From Streptosporangium subroseum (GTDB taxonomy: Bacteria > Actinomycetota > Actinomycetes > Streptosporangiales > Streptosporangiaceae): 64,000 bases of DNA. Where the stretch lies: the NCBI RefSeq assembly GCF_900188345.1, contig NZ_FZOD01000030.1, forward strand, positions 38,321-102,320, in the 5' to 3' direction. This document shows positions 52,514 to 60,108 of this stretch, piece by piece (position 1 is the first letter of the stretch; every line of letters starts with the position of its first letter). The position numbers were made by a program, and so were the translations under genes. The notes under the pieces are model-generated. The model was not told where the DNA came from. It ran no database searches and saw only the letters and a program-made list of their open reading frames with translations.

Positions 52514-53472
52514 GCCGTCACCTCCCTCAGGATCGTTTCCAGCTCGGCCAGCGCCACGGGCAGGCCGTACAGCTGGCAGACCCCGGTGATGTTCAGCACG
52601 ATCTCGTCCACCCCGGCCGTCCGGTACTCCCGCAGCGCCGCCCGCAACTCACCGGGGTCACCGCTGACGAAGGCGTTGCTCGCGACCACGCCCTTGGCCG
52701 TCACGGCGAGGTTGCCCGGATCGACCTCGATCCCCGACCGGCGGAGCATGTCCTGGTAGTGCGGCATGGAAAGGTGGCCGGAGTTGGCCGCCAGCACCAG
52801 GTCGGCCGGGTCGCGATCGGGCGCGCTCAGGGCCACGGGCACGATCGCCGCGAGCCGGGGCACCGGCCGCCCTGCCGCCCGAGCGCCCTCGCGGAGGGCG
52901 GGCACGATCACGTCTCGCAAGTAGCCCGCCGGGGTGAGCCAGGTGATGGCGACGTCGGCGAGTTCTCCGGCCAGCCGTGCCATCGCTGGCCGTAGCACCC
53001 CGAGGCCGAGCTCCACCCGGGGACCGGGCTGCCAGCCCATGTTGATGCGGCAGGAGAAATACTCACCCTCGTGTTCGACGGCCTGCCCGGCGAGCAGCCC
53101 GCCGACGATGGTGAGATACTCGCGCACCGCGGTCAGCGGGCTGGCGTAGGGGGCGCCGAGCACGCTCTTCTGCAGTACGGCCGCGCCCGGTCCGAAACCG
53201 GCCACCACCGGATGCCCCGTCGTCACCGCCAGCGACCGAGCCTGCAGCGCGGCCTCAAGGGGGTGCCGGAACGGCATCAGCGTCACGCCCGTCCCGACCG
53301 GCACCCGGAAGCCGGAGGCCGCCGCGTAGGTGAACGTCTGGTGCGGTTCGAGGATCAGCGACTGGCCCTGCCAGAGTCTCGTGGCCGCGCTGTGCTGCAC
53401 CAGGGCCGCCACCGGCAGCACGTGCTCGGGCCGGGTCGGCATGAAGGGCAGCAGGACGGAGAAGGTGGTCAC
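52510..53472 (-). CDS. F420-type luciferase-like (LLM) oxidoreductase, LanJ-like
   Basis: 320 residues with a luciferase-like TIM barrel: FTYAAASGFRVPVGTGVTLM, PFRHPLEAALQARSLAVTTG, GVLRPAMARLAGELADVAIT and LTPAGYLRDVIVPALREGA. Such enzymes use F420H2 or FMN. In the class V lanthipeptide lexapeptide a related F420H2 enzyme (LxmJ) reduces dehydroalanine to D-Ala, and the Ala/Ser-rich precursor at 58832 would offer many such sites. Translationally coupled on both sides. Confidence 0.88.
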   Translation of the reverse strand: MTTFSVLLPFMPTRPEHVLPVAALVQHSAATRLWQGQSLILEPHQTFTYAAASGFRVPVGTGVTLMPFRHPLEAALQARSLAVTTGHPVVAGFGPGAAVLQKSVLGAPYASPLTAVREYLTIVGGLLAGQAVEHEGEYFSCRINMGWQPGPRVELGLGVLRPAMARLAGELADVAITWLTPAGYLRDVIVPALREGARAAGRPVPRLAAIVPVALSAPDRDPADLVLAANSGHLSMPHYQDMLRRSGIEVDPGNLAVTAKGVVASNAFVSGDPGELRAALREYRTAGVDEIVLNITGVCQLYGLPVALAELETILREVTA

Positions 53473-55283
53473 GCGCCGGCCCCGTTCGCTCCGGCGAGCA
53501 TCGCCTCCGGAGCCCTCAGCAGCTGCCCGCTCACCAGCTCGATGTATTCGGGGGAGTTTCCGAGCAGTTCGGCGTGGGTCCCCTCGGCGACGACCCGTCC
53601 CCGATCCAGGACGATCACCTGGTCGGCGTGCTGGACGGTGGAGATGCGGTGGGCGACGACCAGCACCGCCCGGTCCCGCGCGAGCTCGTCCACGACCTCG
53701 CGCAGTTTCCCCTCGTTGACGCTGTCCAGCTGGGAGGACGGTTCGTCCAGCAGGACGAGCCGGGCGTCGGTGAGCGCCGCCCTGGCCAGCGCCACGCGCT
53801 GGCGCTGTCCGCCGGACAGGTCGTTCTCCCCGCCCAGAACCGTGTCCAGCCCATCGGGCAGGCGCAGGATCTCCTCCTCCAGGCCGACCTTGGCCAGCGC
53901 CGGCAGCAGCACCTCGTCCGGCAGCAGGTCGCTGTGACCGAGGGAGAGGTTGGCGCGAATGGTGTCGCGTAGCAGCGTGAAGGACTGGTCGACGTAAGCG
54001 ATCTGGCTGCGGAGCGTGTCCGTCGGGATCCGGGTCATGTCCTGGCCGAAGACGCGCACCTGGCCGGACTCGGGGGTCACGAAGTGCTCGACCAGCCCGA
54101 GGATGGTGGACTTGCCCGCGCCCGAGAGCCCGACCATCGCGGTCAGCCCGGAGGAGGGAACCGTGAAGTCCACCCCGTGCAGCACCGGCTGGTCGCCGTA
54201 GGCGAAGGTGACCTGCTCGAACTGGATGGCCGGTGTACCGGGGTGAACGCTCTCCCCGACCGCCTCCGCGACCGTGCCCGTCTCCAGATCCTCGTTCTCG
54301 GCCGGAAGAGTGAACAGCTGGCTGAAGCGCTGGCGGGCCATCAGCCCGGCCTGGACGTTGGAGGCGCCCGAGGCCGCCAGGATCAGCGGTGCGGTGAGCT
54401 GCAGGAGATAGAGCAGGAACGCCACGAACTCGGCGAGGGTCAGCTCGCCGGAGAGCAGTCGGGCGCCTCCTCCGACGAGGACGGTCAGGAGCGCGACCTG
54501 CTGCCCCAGGTTGATCACCGGGATCATCAGCGACTCCATGCGGGCGACCTGGACGCCGAGCTTGGACAGGTGCTCCGCCCTGTCCGCCAGGGTTCGCGTC
54601 ACCCGGTCCTCGGCCCGATAGGCCTTGATGATCGTCAATGCGTCCAGGGCGGTGATGAACTGCTGGGTCAGCTCTCCGAGGTTCTCCTGCATCGCCCCGT
54701 ACTTGCGCCGCAATCCCATGATCACGGCGATGATGATTCCCACGGCGACCGTGAAGCCGCCCATCGTGATCAGAAGGAGCACCCAGTCGAGGAACCCCAT
54801 GATGATCAGGGTGCCCACCAGGGTGATGAGCGCCATCGGCAGCTGGATCGGCCCGATGTCGATCGCACCCTTGAGCTGCATCGCATCCGAGGTCAGCCGG
54901 GTGGCCAGGTTCCCGCTGCCCTCCCGGCGCGCGTCGGACAGGCGCAGGTCCAGCGACTTGCGCATGGTCTGGATCCGCAGCCGGCAGATCAGCCGCTCAC
55001 CCAGCCTCGACAGCAGATAGGCCGCCAGCGTTCCGGCCAGCGCCGCGCCCAGCCCGACCCCGACCATGGTCAGCGCCGGCCAGGTCAGGCCCTTGTTCGC
55101 CTGCACCGTGCCGACCAGTGCCGCGACCACCAGTGGCAGCGAGAGGGTGGCCGCCGCGGAGAGGAGCGCGAGCACCCCTATGGCCAGCACCTGGCCGTAC
55201 CTGCCGGAGACCAGCTCTCGCATGATCTTCAGGTCTCCGGGGGGGAACTCCCTGCCCGGAGTCGCGTTGCTGACAGATTTCAT
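53469..55283 (-). CDS. ABC exporter, fused membrane and ATPase (lanthipeptide cluster)
   Basis: 604 residues from ATG 55283; an upstream extension in the frame is not family-like. Six membrane helices fill residues 35-330, then an ATPase with Walker A GLSGAGKST, VDQSFTLLRDTIRANLSLGH, signature LSGGQRQRVALARAAL and Walker B RLVLLDEPSSQLD. There is no N-terminal C39 peptidase, so the leader must be cut elsewhere (the M16 gene). Probably exports the finished peptide. Confidence 0.92.
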   Translation of the reverse strand: MKSVSNATPGREFPPGDLKIMRELVSGRYGQVLAIGVLALLSAAATLSLPLVVAALVGTVQANKGLTWPALTMVGVGLGAALAGTLAAYLLSRLGERLICRLRIQTMRKSLDLRLSDARREGSGNLATRLTSDAMQLKGAIDIGPIQLPMALITLVGTLIIMGFLDWVLLLITMGGFTVAVGIIIAVIMGLRRKYGAMQENLGELTQQFITALDALTIIKAYRAEDRVTRTLADRAEHLSKLGVQVARMESLMIPVINLGQQVALLTVLVGGGARLLSGELTLAEFVAFLLYLLQLTAPLILAASGASNVQAGLMARQRFSQLFTLPAENEDLETGTVAEAVGESVHPGTPAIQFEQVTFAYGDQPVLHGVDFTVPSSGLTAMVGLSGAGKSTILGLVEHFVTPESGQVRVFGQDMTRIPTDTLRSQIAYVDQSFTLLRDTIRANLSLGHSDLLPDEVLLPALAKVGLEEEILRLPDGLDTVLGGENDLSGGQRQRVALARAALTDARLVLLDEPSSQLDSVNEGKLREVVDELARDRAVLVVAHRISTVQHADQVIVLDRGRVVAEGTHAELLGNSPEYIELVSGQLLRAPEAMLAGANGAGA

Positions 55284-56530
55284 GACATCCCGCCTTCCCG
55301 GGCATCGCGCATGGCCGCTCGGGCCTTGACGATCCCGCCGTGTTGGAGGAGCCCTCCGCTGTAGATCCGGGCACCGATTCGGAGCAACGCCACGATCGCC
55401 ACCAGCGTGAGAACCACCGCGACGGTGATCTCCCACCAGGGCACCTGCTCGGTCGCCATCCGGACCGGCATGACCGACGACGACAGCCCCGGTACGAGCG
55501 AGAGGATCCGGGTCAGTGTGTCGTTCACCCCGGAGAACGGCACGAGTGCGGCCAGGAGGCTTATGGTCTGCAGGAAACTCACCGGGCCGGCCGCGTGCTG
55601 GATGTCCTCCTGCCGGGAGATCAGCGATCCGGCCACGGCCCAGAGCGTGGCGAAGAGGAAGTAACCGGGGACGAACCAGGCGATGACCAGCGCCCCCATG
55701 CCGATGGCGTCCGCGGGTGCGTCGACGAGGCCGACGAGCAGCGCGACGGTCAGGCCGCCTGCCACGATCGCGGTGATCTGCGTGAGCGCGACCACTCCGA
55801 TCCCGAGGACCTTGCCCGCCAGGAGGTGCCAGGCCTTGACCTTCGCCAGCAGGATCTCGACGATGCGGTTGGACTTCTCCTCAAGCACGCCCTGGGCTAT
55901 CCCCTGGCCGAACATGAACATCAGGAAGAACAGCACCATCACCCCGATGGCGGCCGTCGTCGTGCGCTGGGCGGTGCGTTCCGCGTCCGGTTCCAACGCT
56001 CTCACCGTCGGCGGTGCCACGTTCAGCACCGCGGAGACCTCCGGCTCGCCGAGCCCCCTGCTCCGCAGCCGCTCGGCCAGGGCGACCGCCCGGTGCGCCT
56101 CCCGCAGGGGCGCCGCCAGAGAGTCGGGGATCTTCTCGAGGACGACGACGTCCTGCCCGTTGAGCAGCGCCGCATCGACCTCGCCCTCCCGGACCGCGGT
56201 CAGCGCGACGTCGGCGGTGCCGTACGGCACGGCTTCGATCACCGACCCCCGCGCGTCCGCCTGTGCCCGCAGCGCCGCGGTGAACTCCGGCTGCGTGCCG
56301 ACGACGCCGAGCCTGGAGGGGCGGGCGTCGGCGGAGAAGAGGGTCTGGACTCCGAGCGAGGCGGAGAACACCACGACCATCAGGGTCAGTGAGATCCACA
56401 GTTCCTTGCGCTGGAACTGGGTGACGATCTCGCGACGCGCGATCATCCGGATCAGGGTGAATCCGGTGGGTGGGTTGTTGTGCTCCACCTCCGGGCGCGA
56501 CTGCGTCGGCTGTGTCATCTGCGTCGTCAT
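55280..56530 (-). CDS. NatB-like ABC-2 permease
   Basis: 416 residues. An N-terminal helix after TLIRMIARREIVTQFQRKEL, a long extracellular domain (about 65-200) and five to six C-terminal helices, with FMFGQGIAQGVLEEKSNRIV, EILLAKVKAWHLLAGKVLGI and RQEDIQHAAGPVSFLQTIS. This is the NatB/YhaP pattern, here paired with the NatA-like ATPase at 56527. In the lanthipeptide operon it may give self-protection or a second export route. Confidence 0.9.
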   Translation of the reverse strand: MTTQMTQPTQSRPEVEHNNPPTGFTLIRMIARREIVTQFQRKELWISLTLMVVVFSASLGVQTLFSADARPSRLGVVGTQPEFTAALRAQADARGSVIEAVPYGTADVALTAVREGEVDAALLNGQDVVVLEKIPDSLAAPLREAHRAVALAERLRSRGLGEPEVSAVLNVAPPTVRALEPDAERTAQRTTTAAIGVMVLFFLMFMFGQGIAQGVLEEKSNRIVEILLAKVKAWHLLAGKVLGIGVVALTQITAIVAGGLTVALLVGLVDAPADAIGMGALVIAWFVPGYFLFATLWAVAGSLISRQEDIQHAAGPVSFLQTISLLAALVPFSGVNDTLTRILSLVPGLSSSVMPVRMATEQVPWWEITVAVVLTLVAIVALLRIGARIYSGGLLQHGGIVKARAAMRDAREGGMS

Positions 56531-57417
56531 GTCGTCACCGTGTCCCGGAAGACCTCCGCGAGCGTCGATTCGCGCCGGCCGAAGTATTCGAGGTCTCCGA
56601 GGGACTGGGCGGCGGCGAGCACCTCGCGGACGTCGGTCTCCGGTCCCACTTCCAGGGTGACCATGTCTTCCCTCTCGGTGACGATCCTGACCCCGGGAAG
56701 CGTGTGCGCCCAGTTCTCCGGGGCGCCGGTCAGGGCGATCTGCAGCTGACGGTGACCGGTGCTCCGCCGGAGTTCGGCCACGGTCCCCTCGGCCACCAGG
56801 GCGCCGTCGCGGATGATGCCCACCCTGTCGCAGAGCCGTTCGACGAGGTCCAGCTGGTGGCTGGAGAAGATCACCGGGGTGCCGCGGCGGCTGAACTCCG
56901 TCAGCGCGTCGGCCATCGCGTCCGTCGCCACCGGGTCCAGGCCGGAGAAAGGCTCATCCAGGATCAACACGTCGGGGTCGTGGATCAGCGCCGCGATCAG
57001 CTGGATCCTCTGCTGGTTGCCGAGCGAGAGCCGCTCCAGCGGGTCCTTGGCCCCCATGTCCACGCCGAGTCGTTCGATCCACTCGTCCGCGCGGCGCCTG
57101 GCGACATTCGTACGGACCCCGCTGAGCTGCGCGAAGTAGATGAGTTGGTCGCGCGGGCGCATCTTGCCGTACAGGCCCCGCTCCTCGGGCATGTAGCCGA
57201 TGCGGCGGCGGATGCCGGCGTCTATCTCCATGTCGTTCCAGAGAACCCGGCCCGCGTCCGGGGACAGCACGCCCAGCGCGATCCGCATCGCGGTGGTCTT
57301 GCCGGAGCCGTTCGCCCCGCAGAAGCCGAAGAGTTCGCCGGGCTTGACCGTGAAACTCAACCCGCGCAGCACCTGCTTGCCGGAGAAGCCCTTGGTGAGT
57401 CCGTCGAACTCAAGCAT
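56527..57417 (-). CDS. NatA-like ABC ATPase
   Basis: 296 residues from ATG 57417; the frame extends upstream only as a shadow of the methyltransferase gene. Walker A GANGSGKTT, IGYMPEERGLYGKMRPRDQL, signature LSLGNQQRIQLIAALIHDP and Walker B LILDEPFSGLDPVATDAMAD. The MPEERGLY motif is typical of NatA/YhaQ ATPases. It overlaps both neighbouring genes and partners the permease at 55280. Confidence 0.92.
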   Translation of the reverse strand: MLEFDGLTKGFSGKQVLRGLSFTVKPGELFGFCGANGSGKTTAMRIALGVLSPDAGRVLWNDMEIDAGIRRRIGYMPEERGLYGKMRPRDQLIYFAQLSGVRTNVARRRADEWIERLGVDMGAKDPLERLSLGNQQRIQLIAALIHDPDVLILDEPFSGLDPVATDAMADALTEFSRRGTPVIFSSHQLDLVERLCDRVGIIRDGALVAEGTVAELRRSTGHRQLQIALTGAPENWAHTLPGVRIVTEREDMVTLEVGPETDVREVLAAAQSLGDLEYFGRRESTLAEVFRDTVTT

Positions 57418-58471
57418 GCCCGGCCCCTTCTGGAGCCCCGAGGTCCGTGCCGGTGTCCGGGCCGGCAGCGGAGAACTCCACCAGGGACCGGACCGGGGTG
57501 CTCGGACCTTCCCAGGTGACCTGGAGTCCGGCCGATCTGCCCAGCTCGTGCAGCTGGTCGACGGTGCGCACCGGGGTCGCCACCGCGGCGGCCACGACCA
57601 GGTCGGTGCGGGCCGCACCCGGTGCGGAGGGGGGGATCTCCATGCTGATCTCGGCGAGGAGCACCTTGCCCTCCGGCCCGGCCGCCGCTCCGCACGCGCG
57701 CAGGATGGCGACCGCCCGCTCGTCGTTCCAGTCCGCGAGGATCCCCGAGAGCAGATAGACGTCGTGGCCCGGGGGAAGAGGGTCGAAGAAGCTGCCCGAG
57801 AGGGACCCGCCCCGCTCGGCCAGGCCGGCCTGCGCGATCCTCTGCTCGGCGATGCGCGCGACGTTCGGCAGGTCCAGTACGGTGCCGTGCAGGTGAGGGT
57901 GGTGGGTGAGGAGCTCGATGAGGAGCGTCCCGTTGTTCCCGCCCACGTCCATGACGCGGCGTACGCCGCTCCAGTCGTAGCCCTTGATGATCAGCTCCGC
58001 GTCCCAGCCGATCTGGGTCGGGCCCTCCGCCTCCAGCGCCTGGACGAAGGCCGGATCATTGTTGATCTCGTCCCAGTACTCGCGGCCGAAGACGGCGGAA
58101 TAGCACGGATCACCGGTCCGCACGGTGTGCAGGAGGCCCACGAGCCCGAGCTCGACCCGGCCGAACAACCCCTCCGCGCTGAGGAACTGGCCGACGCTCT
58201 GCGGCACGTCCCGCCGGAGCGGCTGCCCCAGGTCCAGGACCGTGTACACCCCTGCGTCGTCCACGCCGAAGACACCGAGCTCGACGAGATAGCGCAGGAG
58301 CTTTCCGAGCATGATGGGATGCGCACCCGTACGCTCCGCCAGCAGTTCCGCTGTGATGGAGCTTTCCGCGATGTGATCGGCGAGTTTCAGGGCCGCGGCG
58401 ACACGGATCGCGTTCGGCCTCAGCAGGTCCGCCATGTCCAGCAGGATTTCGACGCTTGATCCGTTTGCCAT
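57410..58471 (-). CDS. SAM-dependent methyltransferase (lanthipeptide cluster)
   Basis: 353 residues from ATG 58471 behind GAGAGGG. An N-terminal winged-helix dimerisation domain (ALKLADHIAESSITAELLAE, LGKLLRYLVELGVFG) precedes a class I methyltransferase: VMDVGGNNGTLLIELLTHHP (SAM motif I), GTVLDLPNVARIAEQRI and LSGILADWNDERAVAILRAC. The architecture is that of the acetylserotonin/O-methyltransferase family. It could N,N-dimethylate the peptide N-terminus, as known in lexapeptide and cacaoidin, or O-methylate a side chain; the sequence does not decide. Confidence 0.88.
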   Translation of the reverse strand: MANGSSVEILLDMADLLRPNAIRVAAALKLADHIAESSITAELLAERTGAHPIMLGKLLRYLVELGVFGVDDAGVYTVLDLGQPLRRDVPQSVGQFLSAEGLFGRVELGLVGLLHTVRTGDPCYSAVFGREYWDEINNDPAFVQALEAEGPTQIGWDAELIIKGYDWSGVRRVMDVGGNNGTLLIELLTHHPHLHGTVLDLPNVARIAEQRIAQAGLAERGGSLSGSFFDPLPPGHDVYLLSGILADWNDERAVAILRACGAAAGPEGKVLLAEISMEIPPSAPGAARTDLVVAAAVATPVRTVDQLHELGRSAGLQVTWEGPSTPVRSLVEFSAAGPDTGTDLGAPEGAGHA

Positions 58472-58546
58472 TGTTGCGCCCTCTCGTCCCTCATATCTGG
58501 TGCGCACCGCCACATTTCATCGAGCCATGTAGGCTTTTCCACCGAC

Positions 58547-58579
58547 CATGGCTCCGCAGATTGGCGCTGCGGAGCCATG
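58547..58579 (-). terminator. Attenuator-type hairpin after the precursor genes
   Basis: Perfect 13-bp stem CATGGCTCCGCAG / CTGCGGAGCCATG with a 7-nt loop, located 21 bp after the second precursor stop and 75 bp before the methyltransferase start, in transcription direction. No T-run. A leaky terminator here would keep precursor mRNA in excess over enzyme mRNA, as seen in many lanthipeptide operons. Confidence 0.75.
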
Positions 58580-58599
58580 ATCAGTGTTTAAGCGGACGA

Positions 58600-58773
58600 T
58601 CAGCCGCCACCCGGGCCGCCGGTCGTGATGTAGCTGAACGCGAAGCTCGCCAGAGCGCCGCAGAACGGAGTGGTCGCAGGGGCGTCAACCGCTGCGGCGA
58701 CGTTCAGGTCCGAGATATCGGCATACGACCGGTATCCGGTGACCATCTCCTCAATCAACATCGTCTCCTTCAT
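58600..58773 (-). CDS. Class V lanthipeptide precursor-like peptide, lacking C-terminal Cys
   Basis: 57 residues, start behind a perfect AAAGGAGGTGA ribosome site. The leader MKETMLIEEMVTGYRSYADI aligns without gaps to the precursor at 58832 and both share VDAPATTP followed by x-Cys at position 38. The core-like end is FCGALASFAFSYITTG and then GPGGG. It has one Cys and few Ser/Thr, and no terminal Cys, so it cannot form the terminal aminovinyl ring. It may yield a different product, act as decoy or regulator, or be decaying, although its ribosome site is intact. Confidence 0.8.
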   Translation of the reverse strand: MKETMLIEEMVTGYRSYADISDLNVAAAVDAPATTPFCGALASFAFSYITTGGPGGG

Positions 58774-58831
58774 GTGAATTCACCTCCTTTCAGTAGTCGA
58801 GGTTCGGGGTTTGTGGGGGCTTGGTGGTCGA

Positions 58832-59041
58832 TCAGCAGCCGATGCGGTAGGTGGCCCCGCCGGCGGCGCTGGCCGCGGCGCTGGCGCAGTACCACGAGCT
58901 GGCCACGCTGATCGCGACGGAAGCGGCGCACACGGGGGTGGTGGCGGGGGCGTCGACGCTTGCCGCGATGCTGAGTTCATTGGCGCTGGCGTAAGCGTTG
59001 TAGCCGGCGACGAGCTCCATCATCGAGGTGCCATTCGTCAT
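58832..59041 (-). CDS. Class V lanthipeptide precursor peptide
   Basis: 69 residues behind GAAGGAAGAGA. Leader 1-36 includes MELVAGYNAYASANELSIAA and the VDAPATTP motif; the core probably starts near residue 37 and is Ala/Ser/Val-rich: VCAASVAISVASSWYC, then ASAAASAAGGATYRIGC. Cys38, Cys52 and Cys69 with Ser41, 45, 48, 49, 54, 58 and Thr64 can make (methyl)lanthionines. The last six residues TYRIGC place Thr64 and Cys69 at the i, i+5 spacing of the terminal rings in cacaoidin and thioamitides, so an AviMeCys ring is predicted. Ser residues not used could become Dha and then D-Ala. Confidence 0.88.
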   Translation of the reverse strand: MTNGTSMMELVAGYNAYASANELSIAASVDAPATTPVCAASVAISVASSWYCASAAASAAGGATYRIGC

Positions 59042-59113
59042 CGTTCTCTTCCTTCTCTTCGGAGTCGCTGAAGCCAAAACAGGAAGGGCGTGCACTCACT
59101 TCCTGCAATCGCT

Positions 59114-60106
59114 TCAGAAGAGCGGCGTGTCCTCTCGGGACGGCGCCTCCGACGAGGTCTGATTGCGAGCCGGATCGGCCGGATCGATATTGCTCTCGGC
59201 GAACCTTGCGAGAATCGCCGTCTCCCGGTCGGTGCCTTCTCTGGCACTGTCCAGAAGAGCCTGTGCCAGCACGCCGGCGCGGTGCTGCCCGAAGCTGAGC
59301 CCCCGCATCGCCGGGCGGGCGTCATCGGGTTCCCAGGCGATCGCGACCCCGGGACCGATTCGCCGGCAGAAGACCGAGACCTCCTCACCGACCCCCGGGC
59401 TCCCGCCGACCAGTTCGGCGAGTCCGGGGATGATCTGCCATGCCTCCGGTCCCAGATAGACGACCAGGGCGTCACGCCGCGGATATATCAGCGACGAGGA
59501 GAGCACCTTGGCCCGATAGCGCGTCCGGTGTTCCTCCAGGTGGGTCAGGACACGTCCCCACACCGACGCCGCACTTCGCCGATCGCTCAGGTGCACGTAC
59601 ATCCGGAGCGTCTCGCGCGACTCCGCTCCCCCCGCGGAGCCGTCGGCCAGGAAAAAACCAGGCGACAGCGCGGGGCGTGACGGCGGCACCGCCAGTGTGA
59701 CCTGCTGACCGGGCACCCACGGCCCCGTCGTCTGAACCGCGTCCCGTGGGATCCAGACCCGTACGCCGTCCCACTGAACGAGCACGTCCGGCGTGACCTC
59801 GGTGACCTGCTCCGGCACGAAGCGGACGACCGCCTGGACCGTTGTCCTCGCGTGGGGTACGGCGGCGGCCAACTCCTGCTCGAATCCCGCCTCCCGGAGC
59901 CTTCTCGGGACCTGCGTCCCCTCGCTCCGCATGCCGGCGTGCAGCACCTCATAAAGCGTCGAGGCGAGAAGCGACTGCAGTTCGCGGGGATTGTCCGCGG
60001 TGAGGTCACGGTCGAATACCGTGGCCGTCAATTGATCCGCGGAAACCTTGATCTCGTCCAGCGCGGATATCAATGCGGCAGGCAGAGAAACAGTGCCAAC
60101 ATTCAT
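59114..60106 (-). CDS. HopA1-like lyase (LanY-type) of the class V cluster
   Basis: 330 residues of the HopA1/T3-effector-like family: FFLADGSAGG, LRMYVHLSDRRSAASVWGRV, RYRAKVLSSSLIYPRRDALV and VYLGPEAWQIIPGL. In class V systems this family eliminates phosphate from phospho-Ser/Thr to give dehydro residues, working with the kinase (here at 60109, 2 bp upstream). The C-terminal ~25 residues are an acidic tail (SSEAPSREDTPLF). Identification rests on the shared motif block. Confidence 0.85.
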   Translation of the reverse strand: MNVGTVSLPAALISALDEIKVSADQLTATVFDRDLTADNPRELQSLLASTLYEVLHAGMRSEGTQVPRRLREAGFEQELAAAVPHARTTVQAVVRFVPEQVTEVTPDVLVQWDGVRVWIPRDAVQTTGPWVPGQQVTLAVPPSRPALSPGFFLADGSAGGAESRETLRMYVHLSDRRSAASVWGRVLTHLEEHRTRYRAKVLSSSLIYPRRDALVVYLGPEAWQIIPGLAELVGGSPGVGEEVSVFCRRIGPGVAIAWEPDDARPAMRGLSFGQHRAGVLAQALLDSAREGTDRETAILARFAESNIDPADPARNQTSSEAPSREDTPLF

Positions 60107-60108
60107 TT

